This document shows, one piece after another, positions 1 to 9,504 of a stretch of DNA of 64,000 nucleotides. Within the stretch, counting starts at the first letter, position 1. The number at the start of each line of letters is the position of its first letter. Source of the stretch: Phytophthora colocasiae. Lineage: Eukaryota; Oomycota; Peronosporomycetes; Peronosporales; Peronosporaceae. The notes below the pieces were generated by a model. That model made no database searches and was not told the DNA's origin. It saw only the letters and a list, made by a program, of their open reading frames with translations. The stretch covers positions 1,364,001 to 1,428,000 of the forward strand of contig JAGKQI010000045.1 in assembly GCA_018806915.1 (NCBI GenBank). Direction: 5' to 3'. The position numbers were made by a program, and so were the translations under genes.

Positions 1-376
1 CGGAGCAACTTTAAACGAAACTTCAGCACTATGCTGGAGTCACGTTTAGCGTAACGGTGTTTTCTGGAGACTACCAGCTAGTTTGGACGACGCTCTAAGA
101 CCCAGATCAACAGTCAAGTGTTATTTACCATTGTCTGTGGCTACACAAATCCAGAGAGTTTTCGGTCGAAACTATGCTTATTCTTTCCGGTAGACAAGAT
201 GAGCAACAGTTAAGAGCTTCAGCACGTGTGCGGTAACGTTTAATATGTTCAGCATGTGAAACAAGTTCTTTCCGTGCTCCATGTTGGCAGGTTTTATGCG
301 TCCCGCTTTGGTGTCCGTTGACGAGCTCATTTCGAGACTTCTTGTCCACTGCGCAGTAGTTGTTTCTCCAGGTCTC
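1..376. other. Upstream region without a supported gene
   Basis: I see no convincing coding sequence or repeat here. An ATG at 281 lies in frame with the MYB gene that follows, so the end of this stretch could be its 5' UTR or a longer N-terminus. Confidence 0.4.
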
Positions 377-1066
377 ATGACATTCTCGACGCACGTCCAA
401 CGCGAATTATTCTCATCGGAAACCGATCAAAACTCTGGTGAAATGACGAGTCAAGCCATTCCGAAGCTCATTCGTTTGCCGTTAACCCGTCCATTTGGTA
501 CTCGCAACAAGAAGAGCATAACAAAGAAGCAACAGAGCACATCGGTTCAAGCGGCGGGATCCTCGGTCGTTGAAACACACAATAAATCACCACGACATGG
601 ACAAGGATGGACGACTGAAGAGCACGATCGATTCCTTCAAGCGCTAGAGATATTCCCGTCTGGACCTTGGAAAGACGTGGCCGCCTTCATTGGTACCCGT
701 ACGCCTCGCCAAGTCATGACCCACGCACAAAAGTACCGCGAAAAGATCCGTCGGCGACGTCGAGGACCGTTGAACACCTTTCTCCGTCCTGAAATCTACC
801 GAGAGTTGATTGTCGAGACAAGTCCCAGTGGAAAATCAACGAACACCGCTGAGAAATCGCCCACTGCTGTTGACTGGCATCCTGTCCACCTTGAAGATCC
901 TCAGCAGAGGAATTGGCTCGAGAATGTATCTGTAGAGGACATGGACGCCGTCTTTCAAGCCGTTTTGGAGCATGATGATGCCGTGTTGTCTTCCTTGGAT
1001 ATGGATGAGCTCGTTCGCTCAGCATTTACCGCAGATGGAGAACAAACGATGGATACTGTACCATAG
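377..1066 (+). CDS. SHAQKY-class single-repeat MYB transcription factor
   Basis: Likely nuclear DNA-binding regulator of about 229 residues. One Myb/SANT repeat lies at about residues 75-125. It opens with GWTTEEHDRFLQAL, carries a central W in the GPWKDVA segment, and ends with the THAQKY signature that defines the SHAQKYF-type MYB class; a basic run (REKIRRRRRG) follows. The C-terminal third is acidic and unrecognised. I chose the ATG at 377. An in-frame ATG at 281 would add 32 residues unlike the rest, and one at 443 would shorten it. No intron is needed. The gene lies just outside the inverted duplication, so it is probably the single-copy flank. The family is confident; the regulated genes are unknown. 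Confidence 0.8.
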   Translation: MTFSTHVQRELFSSETDQNSGEMTSQAIPKLIRLPLTRPFGTRNKKSITKKQQSTSVQAAGSSVVETHNKSPRHGQGWTTEEHDRFLQALEIFPSGPWKDVAAFIGTRTPRQVMTHAQKYREKIRRRRRGPLNTFLRPEIYRELIVETSPSGKSTNTAEKSPTAVDWHPVHLEDPQQRNWLENVSVEDMDAVFQAVLEHDDAVLSSLDMDELVRSAFTADGEQTMDTVP

Positions 1067-1299
1067 CGACCAAAAACTAAAGTCAAATTACCGCTCAATT
1101 TAATTACATAAACTGAAGTGCTTGTTTATTCTGTGTAAAGCTGAAAGCAGTAGAGAAGCAGAACAGAACAGAGCAGCTACCATAGTCTGCTGAGTGCATA
1201 CGTATGACGATTTCTGATCCTGAGGATCTGGCAAACTCAGAATCCTCACGTACATGTATCACGAAGTAACCATAATGATAATTATCTCGTCTTTGTTTT

Positions 1300-2227
1300 T
1301 CAGGAACATCATGATCACGAGTGGTGATATTCGTGTATTGAACCCAAGCTGTCAAATCCATCGGGGGGTACTCTCGAGTGGATTTCTGTCCAACATAACG
1401 TACATGGAGCTCTCGTTAAGGCTTTCGGTGGAGAACTGCTTAAAGTCTACAATACAACTGTTCAAGATAAAGTAGCAACACGCCAGATCATTTCGTGTCG
1501 AGGACTTCTGGCAATGCAAATTGTAGTGAGATAAGACATGCGAGAGAGATAGCGATGCTGCACGTTGCCAGTGAACCGCCATTGTGTTATAGCATTAAAA
1601 GGTTACAGAAGCGAGCAAATTCTGCACTGAAGTCTATAGACTGCAAAGCATCAAGAATTTCGGTAATATTTCTCTCATTGCAGCTAGTCTCCACGCTGGC
1701 AGGTAAAACACGCATACATTAGCAGCTTACAACCTGATTTACACGAACCATTTCACAAAAAAATATCCCAGAAGCAATTGTCGAAGCAAGCAGCGCACTT
1801 ACCTTGAACGCAAGTAACAAAGTTGTGACACTGGCCTTGATCTTTCGACTGCCGGTACTAGTCTTGACCTCGATTTCATTTTTTTCCTGTCATTCACCAT
1901 TTTTGGTTGAGTAAGTGGCACAGCATCAGCAACATTTTTCACATTTGTAAGGGCTTTTGTCGGGCTGATTGTCTGAAATCGAACAACCATCATGTCGTGT
2001 TGGATTAGAAGTCTCGAGCCCCGACAGCAGGTTGAAACATTGTTACTGCGTCTAACCATGAGATCATGAAGAGCTGGCTGAATTCTACAGTGTACTAAGT
2101 ACAGTGCTTTTCTTTTTAATGCGTAATTGTAACAAACAAGTAGACATGGTCGATCGGTGTAAAGCTGACTCAACCGAGTGCTTTTTTCATACGGAAAATT
2201 ACTGAATTCGTCACCTCTTTTGGTCAT
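1300..2227 (-). pseudogene. Degenerate left-arm copy of the transmembrane LRR gene
   Basis: On the minus strand this stretch matches, in order, pieces of the gene at 13372-15516. Around 1980-2070 is a block containing LIQHDM and VVRFQ; near 1400 is a piece containing YVMLDRNP; near 1320 is VQYTNITT. Reading frames are broken repeatedly. About 0.85 kb that would encode the N-terminal membrane segments is missing: homology jumps from the 5' flank at about 2170-2190 straight to the equivalent of about 14250 in the right arm. Base identity looks near 70 percent by eye, far below the adjacent ankyrin gene. It follows the ankyrin gene on the same strand, as in the right arm. It cannot make the family protein. 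Confidence 0.8.
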
Positions 2228-2242
2228 GATTGGGTCTTCTGA

Positions 2243-3484
2243 TCACAGTAGCTCCAAAATGTCCGTCCTGCTATTCAACATAGCGATGATCGCAGCGTTT
2301 TGATCCTTTTTGTTCTTGCAAGTCAGACTAGCGCCACTCTCAATCAAAACTTTCACAGTCTCTCTGTGTCCGCAATACGCAGCCAGCATCAAAGGAGTCA
2401 ACTTTGCCTTGGTAATAGAGTCAATCGGTGCGCCATGTTGAAGTAGCAAGCGAACGACGTCAACTTTTCCTTCCTCTGCAGCGATATGCAGAGCCGAACG
2501 TCCATCGATGGTTCTTGTGTTGGTCGAAACTTTCTTCTGAAGTAATAGAGAGACGATCTCAACCAGGTCGCGTTGAGCTGCTGCCATTAGAGGCGTCCAC
2601 CGACTACTGTTCTGCGTGTCCAGATCAATCGAATTACTGCAAATCAGCGCACGTGCACACTCGGTCGTTTTATTGTACACTGCTTCATGCAGAGCAGTAT
2701 CTCCATCAGAATCTTTCGCATTGACGTCGGCATGGTGATTTAGCAGCAGTTTTACTACTCCCGCGTGGCCTCGCTGTGCAGCACAAGTCAAAGGTGCTGG
2801 ATCTGATCCATCAGAATTCACTTGTGCCTCACACTTCAGCAGTGCTTGAATTGTCTCCATTTGCCCACTTTCAGCTGCAAATGTCAGCGCAGTATGTCCG
2901 TTCCACGTTTTCTCTCCTCTGTCGGCTCCTTTATCTAGTAGAAGTTCCAGTATTTCCACGTGGCCTTTAGATGCAGCTAACATCAGTGGCGTTGGAGCTC
3001 CTCCGCTACTTAAAACAACGTCAAAGTCCAGTAGCATGCGGACAATCTCCAATTGTCCGTTGTCGACTGCAATCCCCAACACGCTATTTCCTTCCTTGTC
3101 AATTGCACGAACGGATTTCGGAGAAGCTTCAAGCAAGAGTTTCGTCATATCCACAGATCCCAACTTGACAGCCAGCATCAGTGGCGTTTGACCGTGTGCG
3201 TCACCCAATTCGGAGTTGCAATCGAAAGCTAAGAGAACTTTTACGCTTTGAAGCTGCTGACGATTCACTGCCAGGTGAAGTGCAGTTTGACCTTCAAAGT
3301 TGATCAAATCGGTAGATGCACCACTTGTCAACAAAAGCGTCAAGACATCGACGTGTCCCATTCGAGCAGCTTCCATTACGGCCGTGTATCCGTTTGTCCC
3401 GCGTTCATTGATGTTACATCCTTTGGTGATAACTTGTCGAGCTGTTCGCAAGTTCCCCTCGAATGCAGCGTCGTTGAGAGTCAT
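2243..3484 (-). CDS. Ankyrin-repeat protein, left copy (C-terminally truncated)
   Basis: A 413-residue protein made almost entirely of about twelve 33-residue ankyrin repeats, each with the TPLMLAA or TALHLAV type first helix and a GH-VEIV-LLL-GA second helix. Such proteins act as protein-binding scaffolds; no catalytic domain, signal peptide or membrane segment is present. It differs from the right-arm copy (12004-13299) by only a handful of residues until the end. There a TGA replaces a TAC codon and removes the last 18 residues, a basic tail. It is divergent from the SIM protein gene with 164 bases between the start codons. The binding partner is unknown. Confidence 0.85.
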   Translation of the reverse strand: MTLNDAAFEGNLRTARQVITKGCNINERGTNGYTAVMEAARMGHVDVLTLLLTSGASTDLINFEGQTALHLAVNRQQLQSVKVLLAFDCNSELGDAHGQTPLMLAVKLGSVDMTKLLLEASPKSVRAIDKEGNSVLGIAVDNGQLEIVRMLLDFDVVLSSGGAPTPLMLAASKGHVEILELLLDKGADRGEKTWNGHTALTFAAESGQMETIQALLKCEAQVNSDGSDPAPLTCAAQRGHAGVVKLLLNHHADVNAKDSDGDTALHEAVYNKTTECARALICSNSIDLDTQNSSRWTPLMAAAQRDLVEIVSLLLQKKVSTNTRTIDGRSALHIAAEEGKVDVVRLLLQHGAPIDSITKAKLTPLMLAAYCGHRETVKVLIESGASLTCKNKKDQNAAIIAMLNSRTDILELL

Positions 3485-3648
3485 CGTCTCGGTCGATTGT
3501 ATGGATATGTTTTCGCATCCTTCTTACTAAGAGGTTATTTAACTTGGTAAATGTATGAAAGTTGCTTGAAGGAATTATAAAATGAGAGATATATCAGTAT
3601 AAACAAACTGCAAATGTTTGATCTCTAATGTTATAATTACGTTGGAAA
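3485..3648. promoter_or_regulatory. Bidirectional promoter between ankyrin and SIM genes (left)
   Basis: These 164 AT-rich bases separate two start codons pointing outward and are duplicated nearly unchanged at 11840-12003. That is what one would expect of a shared promoter; no defined binding site was recognised. Confidence 0.55.
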
Positions 3649-4074
3649 ATGACAACAAAGGAAGAAGCGATCGATCTCCTGAGCAGCTCCGACGAGCTGT
3701 CTGACGCCGACGAAGCCCCCATTGCACAGAAAATATCAGCCACTAGGGAGCAACCAGCCATTGAGGAATTCCCCGGTGCACTTCAGCAGCCCATTTACAA
3801 TGACGAAGACTTCGTTGACCTTACCTTAAGTGACGACGATGAGCCTGATGAAGGCAATTCACAAGAACCTGGGACGCGACGTGGAGAAAAGAGGAAAGTG
3901 GTGGATGCTGAAGAAAAAATACTAACGTATGCGGAGCGGATCGCTAAACAAAGGTGTATCAAGCCGAAGAATAACCCTTGGGGCACCAAGCGCTCGCGGA
4001 AACGCGTGTATCAGGCCCGACGAAAGCCTGTTCGTGATTCAAAGCACATTTATCACGCCAAAACAACAGTTTGA
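3649..4074 (+). CDS. Small acidic/basic protein with two SUMO-interaction-like motifs (left copy)
   Basis: This 141-residue protein has no recognised family. Two hydrophobic cores next to acidic runs resemble SUMO-interacting motifs: IDLLSSSDE at residues 8-16, and VDLTLSDDDE near residue 60. A basic region with KR-rich stretches (GEKRKV, KRSRKRVYQARRK) fills the C-terminal half and could be a nuclear localisation or nucleic-acid-binding tail. The protein is identical in both arms of the inverted duplication and is divergently transcribed from the ankyrin gene. Seen: motifs and duplication. Inferred: a nuclear, SUMO-linked role. No biochemical activity can be assigned. Confidence 0.65.
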   Translation: MTTKEEAIDLLSSSDELSDADEAPIAQKISATREQPAIEEFPGALQQPIYNDEDFVDLTLSDDDEPDEGNSQEPGTRRGEKRKVVDAEEKILTYAERIAKQRCIKPKNNPWGTKRSRKRVYQARRKPVRDSKHIYHAKTTV

Positions 4075-4236
4075 AGACCAGGTTTTGACATGAGGGGATG
4101 TTCCTTGTGAGACTCGACTTTTGATGCCGTTCCAGATCCTGGAAGCTCTTGTTGGATTACAAGTTGACTGCAATACTGTATGTCACGGGATGGTGAACGC
4201 AGTGTTGTTACCAAAGGAAGGAAATTGAAGTTGATT

Positions 4237-4272
4237 AGAGAGGTTTCTGTCAGTCCTGGTCCTGGTCCGTTC
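4237..4272 (+). repeat. Left terminal inverted repeat of the Harbinger-like element
   Basis: It pairs with 6889-6924 in reverse complement, with a short internal mismatch block after CAGTCCTGGTCC. Confidence 0.85.
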
Positions 4273-4454
4273 AAGATTATTGAGCGTAAAAAATACAATT
4301 TCCGGTGGTTAGGGATACCAACTAGGAATTCTCGCTCCGTTTGTCCTGAGAATTTGCGTTTTTCAGGAATGGATTCTCGGTTCGTGCTCCTCTTACAGTC
4401 GATTTTTCTGCACTCGCACTGCACTGCCTGGTCCAGTCGATTTCCTGTCCCGCC

Positions 4455-5445
4455 ATGGTTAACCAGGTCGAGTTGCTGCATTGGTATATCCTGACACGCA
4501 AACACTTTAGCCGCAAGAAGAAGATGCGTTACTTGAGCCTGATCGGCTTCGTTGAGCGCCCTGTGATCCCTCTAGTTCGGTTTAATTTAACGAGCTACAC
4601 TGACGCTAACAGTGAGCTCGAGGGTTCGATTTGATGTAGCAGGTGTCATTGAGCTTTACGGCTTGCTTCGCATTCCAGACGAAGTTGTCACCGTGTTCAA
4701 CGGCAAGATTCACGACCGCTGTCCCGGAATTGAGGCTCTCTGCATCATGCTTCGACGACTAGCTACGCCTATGCGCTACTATGACATGCTTCATGGTTTT
4801 GGAAGTTCACGTGGACGGCTAAGTAGAATTTTTCTACACATGATTGACTACGTGCACGATCATTTTAGTGAGAAGCTCTACATGCCTGATCGTCTAGTGG
4901 CTACAAGAATAGACAACTACTGTGCGGCAATTAAAGCGAAGGGCGCACCGATGGATGGTGTTTTCGGTTTTCCTGACGGCACGAAGCTGGGCATCTGTCG
5001 TCCTTCACCTCGACCAGGAGGCATACGGGGAGAGAACTTGCAGCGGCACTGCTACAGCGGTCATAAGCGATGCCATTGCTTAAATTACCAAGCGGTCACA
5101 GCTCCAGACGGACTTTGCATTCATTTCTGGGGACCGATGGAAGGAAGACGACACGACACTACAATGCTGCGCGAGAGTAAGCTGATTCAACATTTTAGAA
5201 GTCATTCCGAGACGTTTGAGGGGCGCTTTTTGTATGGAGATCCAGCGTATGGGGTACAAGACTTCATAATCAGTGGCTACAAGGGAAATGGTATTAGCGA
5301 CGACGAGCATGCTTTCAACAAGGAGATGAGCCGCGTGCGCGAGTCCGTTGAATGGAACTTCAAGTGCCTGAAGACATTGTGGCCCTTTATCGATCACAAA
5401 AGAACGCAGAAAATTCGCTTGTCTCCCGTGGGAAAAATCGTTTAG
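4455..5445 (+). pseudogene. PIF/Harbinger DDE transposase, frameshifted
   Basis: The main open frame (about 4612-5445) has the DDE_Tnp_4 pattern. A first Asp lies in FPDGTKLG, a second in YGDPAYG, and a Glu in RESVEWNFKCLK. Conserved YSGHKR and RRHDTTML segments lie between them. The most likely start is the ATG at 4455, whose frame runs into a stop (TGA about 4632). The transposase frame takes over near 4620, so one extra base in the GAGGG run there looks like a frameshift. No splice site explains the frame change well. It converges with the Myb-like gene that follows. All three catalytic residues are present, so the break is probably recent. Confidence 0.8.
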
Positions 5446-5558
5446 GTTGCTATGCTGCTGACAAATTGCCACAACTGCTACACAGGCGGGAATCAAATCA
5501 GTCAGTACTTCGGCATTGCACGACCAAGTATGCGCGAGTACCTCAATGATGATGAAAT

Positions 5559-6581
5559 CTAGCTGTCCGCATTGTCGCTATCCACGCTGATAATCTCGCC
5601 GCCCGATTTCATCTTGGTCAGTTGCAGCAGGGTTTTAAACTTCTCGTTCTCAAGACGAGCGATCTGAAGTCGAAATTCACGTTCTTCTTTGCGGTCGTTC
5701 AGCTCGTCTTCCCTTTGCTGTCTCTTCATTTCTTGTTTTTGTTCCCACTGTGCTGCCCTCATCTTGCGCTCCATCTCATTGTCTTCGCGCATGATGTCGA
5801 ACACGGTTACCTTGCGAGGCAAGGGTGTCTCCGCATGGATATCATCTGGATGCTCCTTGCGCTTTTTGAGCCGCGAGACAGCTTCATCTCGGATATATTT
5901 TCCTGTTTTTTCTTCTACGGCGAGCTTCTCCTTCTGCTCCTCAGACTTCAGTTCTTCCACTCTTGCATGCTCATCGACTTCGAGTAGCAGGTCATCGAGT
6001 AGCTGGATTGCTTCATCGTGGTCTTCTGACACCCCGGAAGCCGCTGCTGACGCCTTATTATAAGCGCGATGACGCTCAATCAATACATTGAAGCGGGCTT
6101 GCGCTGACATACCAGTCAGCTCAGCTTTCGTGAAGTCCTGTAGTCTCTTTAACTTGCGTGCGACGGAAGCCCAGGCATCCATAACCCCACCACGAGCTGT
6201 CTTGTAAGGGTGATCAGCGTTGACTTGACGCAATAGCAGCAGGTCGTCATACTTGTTGAACTTTTTACGCTTAGCGTTGCTTTTGCCTTGACTGCGCTTT
6301 GGTGTAGTGGTAGTCGTGGCTGCTGTAGGCAAGCTGTCGTCTGAAACGGGAGCAGCACCTGGGCTCGAATGCAGATCCATCGTCAACTGGAACGAACCAA
6401 AACCTGGCTCTAGCATTCCAGTATCTGCAAGTTCGCTGCAGATGCTACCAGTATCAGCAGCCCAGACACCACTAGGCGTGGTTACTTGTGTGCCAACGGC
6501 GCTTGAACTGGTGGTAGCTAAAGGTGCCGCAGCGCGGGTGGTGGAGCTTGATGCGGGAGCGTTCTTCTTGGTGAGGATCAT
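5559..6581 (-). CDS. Myb/SANT-like accessory protein of the Harbinger-like element
   Basis: An intact frame of about 340 residues from the ATG at 6581. A Ser/Thr/Ala-rich N-terminus precedes a Myb/SANT-like DNA-binding region. That region starts at KKFNKYDDLLLLRQV and holds the W of DAWASVA; a long charged helical and probably coiled-coil tail (EERKEE, KQEMKRQQRE) follows. In PIF/Harbinger elements such a partner binds the element ends and helps import the transposase. The transposase next to it is frameshifted while this gene is open. An ATG at 6677 would add 32 residues and seems less likely. Confidence 0.75.
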   Translation of the reverse strand: MILTKKNAPASSSTTRAAAPLATTSSSAVGTQVTTPSGVWAADTGSICSELADTGMLEPGFGSFQLTMDLHSSPGAAPVSDDSLPTAATTTTTPKRSQGKSNAKRKKFNKYDDLLLLRQVNADHPYKTARGGVMDAWASVARKLKRLQDFTKAELTGMSAQARFNVLIERHRAYNKASAAASGVSEDHDEAIQLLDDLLLEVDEHARVEELKSEEQKEKLAVEEKTGKYIRDEAVSRLKKRKEHPDDIHAETPLPRKVTVFDIMREDNEMERKMRAAQWEQKQEMKRQQREDELNDRKEEREFRLQIARLENEKFKTLLQLTKMKSGGEIISVDSDNADS

Positions 6582-6888
6582 CGAAACTTTAAAGTGAGAG
6601 CGCAGATCTGCGCAGCAACACGCGCTTAGAAATGCGCTAGCCTGAGCTCGCTCAATGCAAGCCATCGATGTTAGCATCTTATCCTTGCATTTCTAACGTT
6701 CGTAATAATCCACATGCAAACCAAATGGTAGCGTTGCTGCGGCATGAACAGCTACATCGGCACAAGCACACAAAGCACTGTTAGTTGGAAGTTGAGCCCA
6801 CGGCAGAGATTCACTTACCGGACTAGGACCAGGCAGCCAGAAACCTCGAAGATGGTTTTCCTGGTCCCTGTCCCTGTCCTTGTTGCAG

Positions 6889-6924
6889 GAACGGACTGGG
6901 ACCAGGACTGACAGAAACCTCTCT
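6889..6924 (-). repeat. Right terminal inverted repeat of the Harbinger-like element
   Basis: Reverse complement of 4237-4272, ending in CCTCTCT next to the ATT flank. Confidence 0.85.
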
Positions 6925-6927
6925 ATT

Positions 6928-7288
6928 AACTGGTTATTCCTGGTTGCTACTACTTGGCTTGACTATTGAATTCTGAAGGTTTTGATTGTGATTGTGAATT
7001 TTTATAAAAGCAAGAGCTTCTACAGTAGGATGCACTAGTGGTTCTACTACGTAAATAAGTTCGAGGTCGAGCAGTATTGCACTATTTAGCCTGAAGTATT
7101 ATGGCAGACACAATACGCGGAGTGAAGGCAACAACATTTTTGCTATTCTACATATGTATAACTCATATGACGTGGGTTGGTAACGCGTTCTGCGCGCAAG
7201 TCTTGCTAACACTCAATTCACTGATTGCGTGCCTGATCCAATGGATGGATCACAGACTGTGAGCAAAGCCCAAATATCTCCCCAACAT
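6928..7288. other. Intergenic part of the left arm
   Basis: From about 7005 the sequence resumes homology with the right arm (about 10640-10885, reverse complement). I see no gene here; it corresponds to the region upstream of the intact glucanase copy. Confidence 0.6.
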
Positions 7289-8384
7289 TCAACACAGCGC
7301 ACTCTCCCAGTCTGACAACTGATAGTAGTTGGAGTTCCATGGCTGGCAGTAGTTTCCAGACGCGCAGCAGTTGGGTCCACTCTGGTCATTACCGCAGTAC
7401 GCTCCTGAAGCAGCGCATGCTTCAGTAGAGGCAGAAACACTCTGGTCTTGGAGCAATAGGCTGAAGCCAACCGCCGCGAGCGCGATCAAATGAGACGAAG
7501 GTTTCCAAGCCATCAGAGCGGGAGTTCCTATGCTCGATGCAAACCCAAAAATGAGAAGAATGCGTGACGATCTCGGGCATTGTGAGGTTGTGTCGTGCGA
7601 AGCCAGCTCAGTGCGGCAACATGGAGGTTGGAATCGACTATAACGGTGCCGATTTGGCTGATCTAACTGGAATGAAGCTCCCCGATGACTGCTGCAACAA
7701 ATGCGCTGAGACCACTGGATGCAAGGCCTTCACGTTCATCAACAACGGGTGGGATGGTCAGCCGCACTGCTACCTCAAGACCGGCACGGGAACAAGAAAG
7801 AACGTCGTTGGGGTGTATCAGCCGCTGTTTCTTCATCTATCGGGTCCCGTACGAACACAACTGGTGGCCACATCCAAGCTCAGATCCGAAGTGGAGCTGT
7901 TCACTCCAAGGCTGTCAACCTTGGAGGTTGGCTACTCACCGAGCACTGGATTACCTGGGAGTCTGCACTTTGGAATGGTGTCTCTGCGCACGAGGATCAC
8001 AAGGGAGAATACCACACGATGCAGATCTTGGGTAAGTACTTCATCTGGGGCTACGACGGAAAAACAGAGGAGCAAGTCCTGGCAGCAGTTGACGAATACG
8101 ACCAGAGCCACCTCAAGTCCGCTCCAACCAACAACCGCCTCTTCCTTGGTGAATGGTGCATGGGAGGACCTCCCGACTCGAGAGGCATTTTCCAAAACAT
8201 CGACAACTTCCGCGAACTCGGACGAAAGCAGCTCGCGTACTACAACGCGGATACGACCGGTGGCTGGGCATTCTGGACGTGGCGGAACTCGGACAAGACC
8301 ACGAAACGCACGGGGTGGTCAATGCGTTATCTCAGTAGGAACGAAGCTGACAAACTAGATTTGAATCAACGGGGTTCCCTTTGA
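7289..8384 (+). pseudogene. Broken left copy of the CBM1-PAN-GH5 glucanase-like gene
   Basis: The PAN and GH5 parts read on the plus strand from about 7590. The start codon, signal peptide and CBM1 domain (7513 down to about 7322) read on the minus strand, because about 290 bases have been flipped in place. A one-base deletion near 7811, compared with the right copy, also shifts the frame between the PAN domain and the NLGGWLLTEHW start of the GH5 part. Near the end about eight bases are lost and the last residues change. It cannot encode the fusion protein. Residual identity to the copy at 9505-10476 is high. Confidence 0.9.
7312..7597. other. Local inversion inside the left glucanase copy
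   Basis: Outside this segment the left arm is the reverse complement of the right arm. Inside, it is in the same orientation as the right arm (about 10280-10555). The left junction is at GTCTGACAAC followed by TGATAGTAGTTGG. The right junction is at CATTGTGAGGTTGT followed by GTCGTGCGAAG. Confidence 0.85.
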
Positions 8385-9497
8385 TCTACTACACATAAAC
8401 TACTATAGTACTAGTGACTCGATTAAGACCTTTTACCATTACTATAGTAATTTAATATAGTACTATGGAACTTCTACATAAATTTTCTCGATGTGGTCCA
8501 AGGTTTGACACTTGGCAATCTGGCACCTGCCGCGCATTATGAGACTTTGAAGTATCTTGCATCTCCGCGCGGGAGTTTATCGATGTGCTTGCATACAGCT
8601 TGACGTCGACAGGGCGACCTGCCTTTGTGACGGCACCTAGGCCAAACAGGTCTCTCGACGAGCTGGTAGCACACAAGTTGAGCGAACGGATCCATGGCCT
8701 CCGGCTCCCTCCGGATTAATACATCCGATGAAGGCGCATATCAAAGTCGGCTTGATCGGTTCGGGTGGGAGCTTGTGGGTTGCTTGGGCGATGCAAATAT
8801 ATTGCAAAGGGAGCCTGTGGAATGTGAAGCAGGCGATCCAATTGGAGAAATGACACGCGCCAGACCGGCAGGTAATTGACGCAATAAACAAGCCAAGGAC
8901 AAAGACAGAGGCAGAAAAGAAGTGTCTACAGGCTGCTCGTTCTTGATCTTGGCCTGTTGTACCAGGAGCAGCATGTGCTCCAGCATGTTATTACGATGTT
9001 GAACTGTACTTATGGGCTACCAGAGTGAATTACTATTGCTTGCGAGCTAGTAGAATCAGAACGGGTTGAACCACTATTTACTATAGTAACATGATACTAT
9101 AGTAGCTACTAGTATGCCGAATGAGTAGTACATATTAATAATACCTTAGTACTACTTCAGAAATGGTACTATTTAAATGCGTCCCATCACGAGCAGATCG
9201 ATAACGTGGCAGCCCCTTCTACGCATCAGCTTAAGCAGATATCTCGCACGTGTGCGTCTTGCACGCGAGGTAGCGCCCTGCAAACGCGTCACAAGCTGCT
9301 TCAATCGGTTCTCAATGTATCTACCAATTTTTAGTACTGAGCTCGCTCTGCGTGAAGTGTGGTGCCTTTGCGCGGATCCGCGCAAAGGGGATGTGCGCTG
9401 CCATACCTGAACAAGCTACTACTAGTAGTATCAAAGAATCTGTATGTAGCGATTATCAGTGTATACAGACCGCCAACCCCTGGTGGTGTTGCTGTGA
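8373..9497. other. Unique spacer at the centre of the inverted duplication
   Basis: About 1.1 kb that does not match between arms. It holds several copies of the self-complementary motif ACTATAGTA near both ends (8404-8460 and 9075-9110). No intact gene was found. Confidence 0.6.
8728..8853 (+). other. Short open frame with a Rossmann-like start
   Basis: A 41-codon frame begins with a segment containing IKVGLIGSGG, resembling the nucleotide-binding start of Gfo/Idh/MocA-type oxidoreductases, then loses any likeness. It may be a captured gene fragment or chance. Confidence 0.2.
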
Positions 9498-9504
9498 TTC
9501 AAAT

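Larger units (their letters stand above)
4237..6924. mobile_element. Harbinger-like DNA transposon with two genes, in the left arm only
   Basis: About 2.7 kb bounded by imperfect terminal inverted repeats of about 36 bases (4237-4272 and 6889-6924, outer ends AGAGAGGTTTCTGTCAG). The flanking trinucleotide ATT is repeated at 4234-4236 and 6925-6927. Inside, a DDE transposase on the plus strand converges with a Myb/SANT-like gene on the minus strand, the two-gene plan of PIF/Harbinger elements. CCTGGTCC and CCTGTCC subterminal motifs recur near both ends. The ATT duplication departs from the usual TWA. The equivalent site in the right arm (near 10883) lacks the element. Confidence 0.85.
1300..8372. 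repeat. Left arm of a large inverted duplication
   Basis: Read on the minus strand, this arm matches the right arm (about 9498-15330) in the same gene order: LRR gene, ankyrin gene, SIM protein, promoter stretch, glucanase-like gene. Homology is interrupted in this arm by a Harbinger-like insertion (about 4221-7004 including its flanks). The inner edge lies just past the glucanase stop codon, near 8372, where the arms diverge. The outer edge fades near 1300 in the decayed LRR copy. Confidence 0.85.

Noticed and set aside
8395..9110. ACTATAGTA copies at both ends of the spacer as terminal inverted repeats of a MITE
   Set aside because: The motif is its own reverse complement and also occurs internally; only 11-12 bases pair, and no target duplication was found.
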